Shown piece by piece: positions 38,398-45,057 of a stretch of 64,000 bases of DNA (position 1 is the stretch's first letter; every line of letters starts with the position of its first letter). Both the position numbers and the translations under genes were made by a program. The notes beneath the pieces are model-generated. The model saw only the letters and a program-made list of their open reading frames with translations. It was not told where the DNA came from and searched no databases. The DNA lies in the NCBI RefSeq assembly GCF_049568105.1, contig NZ_CP145335.1:1922001-1986000 (forward strand), in the 5' to 3' direction. This DNA is from Salinisphaera sp049568105 (lineage in GTDB: Bacteria; Pseudomonadota; Gammaproteobacteria; Nevskiales; Salinisphaeraceae).

Positions 38398-38853
38398 ATG
38401 CAACGTTTAGTGATAATGGCAACGGCGCTGATGGTGGCAGGTCTGGCCGGTTGTGCCGCTGGCCCGCCGCGTATGCAGCAGCCCGACTACGACGACCTGC
38501 CGGGCACCCGGGATATGGCCAGTGGCCCAGGCCTGTTGAGTGGCGGCCATTACGACCGTGCTAACGGGGGTGGCACGCTGCTTTATTCGGACGATAAACC
38601 CGATCAGTCCGTATTCGGTTCGGCCCAGCGTGCCGGCGACACCGCAGCCCCTAAGGCGAAGCGCCCGAACGAGCCGCCAGCTGAAAAATCGCCCAGTCCA
38701 GAGAGGCAGGCGAGCGAGTTCAGCGATTTCCGTGAGTTTCAAGCCTACGAGCGGTTCCAGAAATTGCCGGAGGATTCGGCGGAAAAGCAGCGCTTCGAGC
38801 AGTGGCAGCAATGGCAACAGTACCAACGCTGGGAAAAGCGCCAGCAACAGTAA
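38398..38853 (+). CDS. Small lipoprotein with Gln/Trp-rich C-terminus
   Basis: The 151-aa product begins 7 nt after the porin stop. The lipobox VAGLAGC predicts a lipidated cysteine at residue 19. The mature protein is hydrophilic and ends in a helical segment rich in Gln, Trp, Phe and Lys (RFEQWQQWQQYQRWEKRQQQ). No family is recognised. Close linkage to the porin suggests co-transcription and perhaps an envelope role with it. An in-frame start upstream lies inside the porin gene and is rejected. Confidence 0.75.
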   Translation: MQRLVIMATALMVAGLAGCAAGPPRMQQPDYDDLPGTRDMASGPGLLSGGHYDRANGGGTLLYSDDKPDQSVFGSAQRAGDTAAPKAKRPNEPPAEKSPSPERQASEFSDFREFQAYERFQKLPEDSAEKQRFEQWQQWQQYQRWEKRQQQ

Positions 38854-38956
38854 TATGCTCTGTTGGCAAGATCACGGACTCCAAGTTTCAGTTCATCCAA
38901 GGCTTTTCGTGGGTGTTCGTGGCAGCGTCGGTCGGGTGGGCAACGAATGCGATAGC

Positions 38957-38990
38957 CTGTCACGAGGCTGTCATGCGCCGAACGCATAGT
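38957..38990 (+). promoter_or_regulatory. Pho box and promoter with no gene behind it
   Basis: CTGTCAC-GAGG-CTGTCAT at 38957-38974 is the best Pho box in the window: both seven-base half-sites match the consensus at 11-bp spacing. The hexamer CATAGT (38985-38990; 4 of 6 to TATAAT) lies exactly 10 nt after the box, as in the phoB and pstS promoters. Transcription would start near 38997 into a region without a credible reading frame. Confidence 0.8.
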
Positions 38991-38996
38991 GGGCCC

Positions 38997-39179
38997 CAGT
39001 CGTCCTCGCATGGGCGACGGTTAGACGTACGTTCCCTTGCGTCTATCGGGTACGAAGCGAAACCCCAAGCGTGGCGTCGGCCCCTCCTTGCCGGCACGTG
39101 ATCGCAGACTTGGCTGCGATAGCTCCCCGACACGCTTGTCGCTCTTCTGTTTAGCCCGGCTGTGCGGCCGGGCTTTTTT
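38997..39179 (+). ncRNA. Candidate PhoB-regulated small RNA
   Basis: This is the predicted transcript of about 183 nt between the Pho promoter and an intrinsic terminator. Three 3' stem-loops are visible: ATCGCAG/CTGCGAT (39101-39120), CGACA/TGTCG (39128-39141) and the terminator (39153-39179). C-rich stretches CCCCTCCTTG (39081-39090) and CTCCCC (39123-39128) lie outside these stems and could pair with Shine-Dalgarno sequences. The longest reading frames are short or overlap the lipoprotein gene. The start site and function are inferred; the promoter and terminator are read directly. Confidence 0.65.
39153..39179 (+). terminator. Intrinsic terminator upstream of pstS
   Basis: AGCCCGGC (39153-39160) pairs perfectly with GCCGGGCT (39167-39174) around a 6-nt loop, and the stem runs into TTTTTT. 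It is placed to end the candidate Pho-controlled RNA and lies about 250 nt before the pstS promoter, so it would also isolate pstS from the porin transcript. The 248 nt between here and the pstS Pho box show no gene. Confidence 0.9.
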
Positions 39180-39427
39180 AATGTGACACACTCGGCTTCG
39201 ACCCGCTTTCAAGCAGGGGCGTACCGTAAATAACGTGTTGCTGAAAAGCATATTCCAAGCGCCCCGTGATGCACCGGTTCGGTATGACAATGCTAGCCGT
39301 CAAAAGCGGGGTTGCGACGCCCGGAACCTTGCGCGGCGCCGAATGCCTACGCCCGCGTAATGCAGTGTCAGCCCGGACGCGGTATGCGGAGGGGGTGGGC
39401 TATTTACGAGGCTGGGAACAGACCGGC

Positions 39428-39461
39428 GTGTCACATGGGTGTCATAATTCGCGCCTATCGT
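39428..39461 (+). promoter_or_regulatory. Pho box and promoter of pstS
   Basis: GTGTCAC-ATGG-GTGTCAT at 39428-39445 differs from the phoB box at one position only, the first base. TATCGT (39456-39461) lies exactly 10 nt downstream. The predicted start near 39468 gives a leader of about 60 nt ending in AGGAG (39517-39521), 6 nt before the GTG start. Confidence 0.85.
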
Positions 39462-39527
39462 TAGGACTCCGGCGGAGGTTCGAAGCACGAATCATCCGTT
39501 ATGCAATGCACGAGATAGGAGATTCCT

Positions 39528-40586
39528 GTGCGACTGACATGGAACAAGACGCTGGTTACCGCGATTGCTGCGTTGTCGATCTGGGGTTCGGCCGGTGCGG
39601 CAGTCGACCAGATCAACGGTGCGGGCGCGACGTTCCCGTATCCGGTGTATTCGAAGTGGGCTCAGGCCTATCAGCAGGCAACCGGCATTCGACTCAACTA
39701 CCAGGCGATCGGCTCCGGTGGTGGTATCAAGCAGATCGAAAACAAGACGGTCGATTTCGGTGCCTCCGACGCGCCACTGAAAAAAGACGAACTCGATAAA
39801 TACGGTCTGCTGCAGTTCCCAATGGTCATGGGCGGCGTGGTGCCGGTCGTGCATGTACAGGGCATCGAGCCCGGCAAGCTGCGCCTAAACGGTGACACAC
39901 TGGCCAAGATCTATGCCGGCAAGATCACGAACTGGAATGATCCGGCGATCCAGAAGCTCAATCCGGATATGGACCTGCCGGATGCCGACATCACGGTGGT
40001 GCACCGCTCGGATGGCTCGGGTACGACCTGGAACTTCACCAGCTATCTGAGCAAGGTCAGTGATATGTGGGCCAACGGCCCAGGCCATGCCAAGGCCTTG
40101 TCCTGGCCGACCGGTGTCGGTGGCAAGGGCAACCAGGGCGTGGCCTCGTACGTGGATCGCATCAAGAACTCGATCGGCTATGTCGAGTATGCCTATGCGC
40201 TCCAGAACAAGATGACCTACGTGTCGCTCAAGAACAAGGCCGGCAAGTTCGTGCAGCCGACCGCCGCGAACTTCCAGGCCGCTGCCGCGAACGCCGATTG
40301 GGCCAACGCCCCGGGTTTCTATGTGGTGTTGACGGATCAGCCCGGCAACAAGAGCTGGCCGATCACCGCTGCCACCTACATCCTGATGTACAAGAAGCCG
40401 AGGAACCCGCAGACGGCCCAGGCCGTACTCAAGTTCTTCGACTGGGCCTACGAGAACGGCGATCAGATGGCCGACAAGCTGGACTATGTGCCGATGCCGG
40501 ACAGTGCCGTGAAGCTGGTGCGCGACAAATGGCACAGCCAGATCAAGGGCGACGACGGCCAGCCGATTTGGCCGGCGAAGCAGTAA
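39528..40586 (+). CDS. pstS: Phosphate ABC transporter substrate-binding protein
   Basis: The 352-aa periplasmic protein starts at GTG 39528 with a signal peptide cleaved near GSAGAA. The mature N-terminus AVDQINGAGATFPYPVYSKWA and the phosphate-contact segments GSGGGIKQI, DFGASDAPL and HRSDGSGTTWNFTSYL are diagnostic of PstS. It delivers phosphate to PstC/PstA. It has its own Pho promoter and is followed by a terminator, the usual way to produce more binding protein than permease. Confidence 0.97.
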   Translation: MRLTWNKTLVTAIAALSIWGSAGAAVDQINGAGATFPYPVYSKWAQAYQQATGIRLNYQAIGSGGGIKQIENKTVDFGASDAPLKKDELDKYGLLQFPMVMGGVVPVVHVQGIEPGKLRLNGDTLAKIYAGKITNWNDPAIQKLNPDMDLPDADITVVHRSDGSGTTWNFTSYLSKVSDMWANGPGHAKALSWPTGVGGKGNQGVASYVDRIKNSIGYVEYAYALQNKMTYVSLKNKAGKFVQPTAANFQAAAANADWANAPGFYVVLTDQPGNKSWPITAATYILMYKKPRNPQTAQAVLKFFDWAYENGDQMADKLDYVPMPDSAVKLVRDKWHSQIKGDDGQPIWPAKQ

Positions 40587-40638
40587 GCCTGCTGCCAGCG
40601 TCGGGCTGCCGTGATCGCGAACGGCGCCCCGTCTCGAG

Positions 40639-40670
40639 CGGCCGACCCGATCCGGGTCGGCCGTTTTGTT
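40639..40670 (+). terminator. Terminator after pstS
   Basis: CGGCCGACCC (40639-40648) pairs perfectly with GGGTCGGCCG (40654-40663) around a 5-nt loop, followed by TTTTGTT. It lies 53 nt after the pstS stop and 59 nt before pstC, so it probably sets a pstS-high, pstCAB-low ratio through partial read-through. Confidence 0.85.
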
Positions 40671-40709
40671 CGCCCGCTCGCCGCCGGGCAGGCGAACAAA
40701 ACGGCTGAC
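40656..40709 (+). promoter_or_regulatory. Alternative long hairpin overlapping the pstS terminator
   Basis: A 19-nt arm at 40656-40674 is complementary to 40691-40709 with a single G-T pair, around a 16-nt loop. The left arm contains the 3' half of the pstS terminator stem and its T-run, so the two folds cannot exist together. In RNA the right arm would compete for the terminator, like an antiterminator, or form a protective 3' stem after termination upstream fails. Confidence 0.55.
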
Positions 40710-40728
40710 TCACCGATGGAGACCAACA

Positions 40729-41709
40729 GTGAGTGACATGACCGCCTCTACCGAGTCCCAGCGGCTGGCGCCCGAACGGCGTGCCGTGGGGGCGCTCGGC
40801 GATCGTATCTTCCACGGCGTGACGGCCATGTCGGCGCTGATCGTACTGGCCATGATCGCCGGCATCGCGGTCTCGCTGACGATCGGCGCTTGGCCGGCGC
40901 TGTCCAAATTCGGTTTCGGCTTTCTGACCAGCACCCAATGGAACCCGGTCACCGACGATTACGGCGCCCTGGTGGCGGTATTCGGTACGCTGGCCAGTTC
41001 GGCGCTTGCGATGGTGATCGCGGTGCCGGTGAGTTTCGGTATCGCCTTGGTCGTGACCGAGCTGGCTCCGGTCTGGCTGCGCCGGCCGATCAGTACGGCG
41101 ATCGAACTGCTAGCCGCGATTCCGAGCATCATCTATGGGATGTGGGGGCTGTTCGTATTCGCGCCGTTTTTGTCGGAAAACGTCCAGCCCTGGCTTAACG
41201 ATGTCTTCGGCGATCTACCGATTCTGGGTTACCTGTTTTCCGGGCCGCCGATCGGTATCGGCGTGTTCACTGCCGGCCTGGTGCTGGCGATCATGGTCAT
41301 TCCGTTCATTACGGCCGTGATACGCGATACCTTCGAGGTCGTGCCCTCGGTGCTCAAGGAATCGTCCTATGCGCTCGGTGCGACCACCTGGGAAGTCGTG
41401 CGTAGCGTGATCCTGCCGTATACCAAGACCGGTGTGGTCGGCGGCATCATGCTGGGGCTGGGCCGCGCCCTCGGCGAAACGATGGCCGTGACGTTCGTCA
41501 TCGGCAACGCGCACAACATCCCGAACGGGCTGTTCTATCCCGGCAACAGCATCGCGGCGACGCTGGCCAACGAATTCACCGAAGCCTCCGGCGAGCTGTA
41601 TACCTCAGCGCTGCTGGCCCTCGGTCTGGTGCTGTTCGTGATCACGCTGGTGGTGCTGGTACTGGCCCGGCTGTTGTTGCTGCGACTGTCGGCCCAGGAA
41701 GGCCAGTAG
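40729..41709 (+). CDS. pstC: Phosphate ABC transporter permease PstC
   Basis: The 326-aa inner-membrane permease starts at GTG 40729, 7 nt after GGAG; an ATG 9 nt downstream is less well placed. Six hydrophobic segments are evident. The EAA-like loop contacting PstB reads SSYALGATTWEVVRSVILPYT, and GLGRALGETMAVTFVIGN is highly conserved in PstC. It forms the channel with PstA. Confidence 0.95.
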   Translation: MSDMTASTESQRLAPERRAVGALGDRIFHGVTAMSALIVLAMIAGIAVSLTIGAWPALSKFGFGFLTSTQWNPVTDDYGALVAVFGTLASSALAMVIAVPVSFGIALVVTELAPVWLRRPISTAIELLAAIPSIIYGMWGLFVFAPFLSENVQPWLNDVFGDLPILGYLFSGPPIGIGVFTAGLVLAIMVIPFITAVIRDTFEVVPSVLKESSYALGATTWEVVRSVILPYTKTGVVGGIMLGLGRALGETMAVTFVIGNAHNIPNGLFYPGNSIAATLANEFTEASGELYTSALLALGLVLFVITLVVLVLARLLLLRLSAQEGQ

Positions 41710-41718
41710 GAGGCTGTC

Positions 41719-42552
41719 ATGACGCTCTATCAACGACGCAAGTTCATCAACAATTTCAATATGACGGCCGCGGTGCTGACCACGCTGTTCGGCCTGTTCT
41801 GGCTGGTCTGGCTGCTCTGGACGCTGGCCAGCCACGGGGTGGGCTATCTGAGCTGGGATGTATTCACCCAGTCGACACCGGCGCCGGGCAACAGTGGTGG
41901 CCTGTCGAATGCCATCGTTGGCAGTCTGATCGTCACCCTGATCGGCACAGGCATCGGCGCGCCGATCGGCATCTTTGCCGGGACCTATCTGGCTGAATAC
42001 GGCCGCAGCAGCCGGGTCGCGGCCATCGTTCGGTTTTTCAACGACGTGCTGCTGTCCGCGCCGTCGATCATCATCGGTTTGTTCGTCTATCAGATCGTGG
42101 TGATCTGGATGGGGCATTTCTCGGCACTGGCCGGCGGTATCGCGCTCGCGTTGATCATTATTCCGCTCAACGTGCGTATTACCGAGAACATGATGCGCCT
42201 GGTATCCGACCAAATGCGCGAGGCGGCAGCCGCGCTGGGCATTCCGCGTTGGAAGATCATCACCCGTATCGTCTATCGCGCGGCCCTGTCGGGCATCATC
42301 ACCGGCGTGATCCTGGGCATCGCGCGTATTGCCGGCGAGACCGCCCCGCTGTTGTTCACCGCGCTCAACAACAACTTCTTCAGTACGGATCTGCTGCAGC
42401 CGATCGCGAACCTGCCGATCATGATCTTCCAGTTTGCGCTCAGCCCCTATGAGGACTGGCACCATCTGGCCTGGGTCGGCGCCTTTTTGATCACGTTCGC
42501 GATCCTTGCGCTCAATATCCTGGTGCGGTTCGTACTCCGCCCGAACAAATAG
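41719..42552 (+). CDS. pstA: Phosphate ABC transporter permease PstA
   Basis: The 277-aa permease has six predicted transmembrane helices. The cytoplasmic coupling loop reads REAAAALGIPRWKIITRIVYRAA, followed by GIARIAGETAPLLFTALNN, which is typical of PstA. It starts 9 nt after pstC behind GGAGG and ends 11 nt before pstB. The N-terminus lacks the long cytoplasmic extension of some relatives. Confidence 0.95.
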   Translation: MTLYQRRKFINNFNMTAAVLTTLFGLFWLVWLLWTLASHGVGYLSWDVFTQSTPAPGNSGGLSNAIVGSLIVTLIGTGIGAPIGIFAGTYLAEYGRSSRVAAIVRFFNDVLLSAPSIIIGLFVYQIVVIWMGHFSALAGGIALALIIIPLNVRITENMMRLVSDQMREAAAALGIPRWKIITRIVYRAALSGIITGVILGIARIAGETAPLLFTALNNNFFSTDLLQPIANLPIMIFQFALSPYEDWHHLAWVGAFLITFAILALNILVRFVLRPNK

Positions 42553-42563
42553 GAGAGCATTCC

Positions 42564-43490
42564 ATGGCCAGTTCTTCGACCGACTCGCTTTCCCCAGGCG
42601 CCACATCGAACGTAGCGGCCCGTAATACCTATGGCGCGGCCGAGCGCCGCGCCGACAACGACATGCATCGCGACGCCGAGGCGCCGCAGCCGTCGGCCAA
42701 AGAGCCGGACACAACCGGCGTGGTGGCCAAGCAGAACCCCTGCAAGGTATCCGTGCGCGATCTGAACTTCCACTACGGGGATTTCCATGCGCTCAAGGAC
42801 ATCAGCGTGGATATCGTCGACAAGGAAGTGACCGCCTTCATAGGCCCCTCGGGCTGTGGCAAGTCGACCCTGTTGCGCTGTTTCAACCGGATCTTCGAGC
42901 TGTATCCGGGCCACAAGGCCTCTGGCTCAATCGAGATGGATGGCATGAATCTGCTCGATCGCGGCGTCGATTTGAACGTATTGCGCTCCAAGATCGGCAT
43001 GGTATTCCAGAAGCCCACGCCATTTCCGATGAGCATCTACGACAATATCGCCTTCGGCGTGCGCCTGTATGAAAGGCTCAAGCGCCACGAGATGGACGAA
43101 CGGGTGGAGTGGTCGCTGAAAAAAGCCGCGCTCTGGGACGAGGTCAAAGACAAACTGCGCGCCAACGGCAGCGCCTTGTCCGGCGGCCAGCAACAACGGC
43201 TGTGTATCGCCCGCGCTGTTGCGGTCAAACCAGAGGTGCTGTTGCTGGACGAGCCGGCCTCGGCGTTGGACCCGGTCGCTACGCTCAAAATCGAAGAATT
43301 GGTCCACGAACTGCGCGAGGACTACACCATCGTCATCGTGACCCACAACATGCAGCAGGCCGCGCGGGTGGCCGGCTACACCGCGTTTTTCCATCTCGGC
43401 GAGGTGGTCGAGTATTCGGATACCGATTCGCTGTTCACCAATCCACGCGAAAAACGCACCGAGGACTACATCACCGGCCGCTACGGCTGA
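42564..43490 (+). CDS. pstB: Phosphate ABC transporter ATP-binding protein PstB
   Basis: The 308-aa ATPase has Walker A GPSGCGKST, signature LSGGQQQRLCIARA and Walker B VLLLDEPASALD. It is about 50 residues longer than E. coli PstB because of a hydrophilic N-terminal extension before KVSVRDLNFHYGDFHALKDI. An internal Met at residue 34 (42663) could be the true start and would remove most of the extension, but GGAG lies well placed before 42564. Confidence 0.95.
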   Translation: MASSSTDSLSPGATSNVAARNTYGAAERRADNDMHRDAEAPQPSAKEPDTTGVVAKQNPCKVSVRDLNFHYGDFHALKDISVDIVDKEVTAFIGPSGCGKSTLLRCFNRIFELYPGHKASGSIEMDGMNLLDRGVDLNVLRSKIGMVFQKPTPFPMSIYDNIAFGVRLYERLKRHEMDERVEWSLKKAALWDEVKDKLRANGSALSGGQQQRLCIARAVAVKPEVLLLDEPASALDPVATLKIEELVHELREDYTIVIVTHNMQQAARVAGYTAFFHLGEVVEYSDTDSLFTNPREKRTEDYITGRYG

Positions 43491-43519
43491 GCTACCCGAA
43501 CAACGCGAAAGAGGCGATC

Positions 43520-44272
43520 ATGGATCTGGACAAGGTTGGCATCGAAAAACATACCTCCAAGCAGTTCGACGTCGAGCTGGAGGACGTACGCGAGCGCGTA
43601 CTCACCATGGGCGGCCTGGTCGAGGAGCAGATCGCCAACGGGGTGAAGGCGCTGGTCGAAGGCGACGGCGGCCTTGGCGAACAGGTCTCGCGTAGCGACT
43701 ACAAGATCAACGCCATGGAAGTGGCGATCGACGAGGATTGCACCAAGATTCTTGCCCGTCGCCAGCCCCAGGCCGGCGATCTGCGCCTGGTGTTGGCGAT
43801 CGCCAAGACCATCACCGATCTCGAACGGATCGGCGATGAAGCTGAAAAGATCGGACGGATGGCGATGCAGCTGGCCGGCCAGGAACGCCCGACCAGCGCG
43901 TTTCGTCAGATCGAGGCCTTGGGCCGGCACGTGCGCGAGATGGTGCGCGATGCGCTGGATTCATTTGCCCGCATGGATACCGATGCGGCCTTGGCGGTGG
44001 CCCAGCACGACAGTGAAGTCGATCGGGAATACGAAGGCGTCATGCGCCAGTGCATCACCTTCATGATGGAAGACCCGCGCACGATCCGGCATATGCTCGA
44101 TGTGATGTGGGCGGTCAAGGCGCTCGAACGGATCGGCGATCACTCGACCAATATCGGCGAATATGTCGTGTACTTGGTCGGTGGCCGCGACGTACGACAC
44201 ATCGGTGTGGAAGAGCTGGAAAAAGAGGTCATTCGCGGGCCGCGTTCCGATCGCGGTTCGAGCGAGACCTAG
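43520..44272 (+). CDS. phoU: Phosphate signalling complex protein PhoU
   Basis: The 250-aa all-helical protein has two PhoU repeats. The metal-binding pattern ExxxD is visible as ERIGDEAEKIGRM (about residue 97) and ERIGDHSTNIGEYV (about 198). PhoU links PstB to PhoR and keeps the Pho regulon off when phosphate is plentiful. It is last in the pstSCAB-phoU series, 29 nt after pstB. Its stop TAG is within a CTAG tetranucleotide. Confidence 0.96.
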   Translation: MDLDKVGIEKHTSKQFDVELEDVRERVLTMGGLVEEQIANGVKALVEGDGGLGEQVSRSDYKINAMEVAIDEDCTKILARRQPQAGDLRLVLAIAKTITDLERIGDEAEKIGRMAMQLAGQERPTSAFRQIEALGRHVREMVRDALDSFARMDTDAALAVAQHDSEVDREYEGVMRQCITFMMEDPRTIRHMLDVMWAVKALERIGDHSTNIGEYVVYLVGGRDVRHIGVEELEKEVIRGPRSDRGSSET

Positions 44273-45057
44273 CGTTTGCCAGGTTGGGCTCGATCGCTGC
44301 GCTAGAGCGGCTTCGTGGCATGAGCGCTGCACGGTCGCGCGGCTTGGTTTAATCATATAACAAGCCGCTGCCGGGCCCTGAGGCCGGCCCGGAGCGCACG
44401 ACTCTGACGACGAGCCGGGCCGCTGCCGATGGTGTTGCGCCGCTAGGTCCGCGTGCTAAGAGCCGGCGCGGGCCGAATCCCCGCGACACCCCCTAGCGGA
44501 GCTGGTTTGGTTCATCTATACCAGGCAGCGACAACGCTGGCGTGCTGACGTGGCGCGCATCGTTGCGCGCCCGACCCTTCGGGTGGGGATGTCCATGGAC
44601 CGGGCTAGGGCGGGTCGTCGTGCGATACACCGCCGTCTCAGGGGCGCGGGCGCTTGCGAGTGATGCTCGCCCATCATCCCAGGCGGCGTTGCAGGTCTTG
44701 ACCGTGCGGCCTGCCACGCTCGGCGGCCTGCGCCTTGCCCGACACGATGGGCGGCCGGCATGCGGTAGCGTCTCTTATGACGACACGTCCTAGGGCGAAC
44801 CGGGGATTGCCAGCTGGATCGTGATACGCCCAGAGCCGACGACTTGTGCCGGGTCCACGGCGCGGCCCGTCGATGCAGCACCCATAGGCCACATCAACTG
44901 ATCCTGGCGGCAAATCGCCGGCGCGCACGCTTGTGGCCAGTCGGGCAGCTACGGCATGGCTGGCATGCTGCGCCGATCGGCCAAAGTCGATGCCAGAACG
45001 TCAATCGGCCCCGGCTTTGATACTATCTGCGCGGTCTGAACGCGTGGATGGTCCCTG
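44273..45057. other. 785-nt gene-free region with many hairpins before mrcB
   Basis: No open frame here has similarity or convincing start signals. Structured sites include CGGCTTG/CAAGCCG (44340-44346 with 44361-44367), CCGGGCC/GGCCCGG (44371-44377 with 44386-44392), GGCGCGCA/TGCGCGCC (44552-44559 with 44564-44571) and ACCC/GGGT (44574-44584). None ends in a T-run. CTAG occurs at 44269-44272 and 44790-44793, and the sequence beside the second resembles the MITE terminus. TGATACTAT (45018-45026) is an extended -10-like site for mrcB. Confidence 0.45.

Noticed and set aside
38802..39101. Open frame across the candidate small RNA
   Set aside because: It begins inside the lipoprotein gene, overlaps the Pho box and promoter, and has no protein-like pattern.
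41714..41720. CTGTCAT Pho half-site at the pstA start
   Set aside because: No second half-site lies 11 bp away, and it overlaps the pstA ATG; coincidence.
44542..44793. 83-codon open frame in the phoU-mrcB gap
   Set aside because: No similarity, arginine-rich composition typical of frames in GC-rich non-coding DNA, and no ribosome-binding site.
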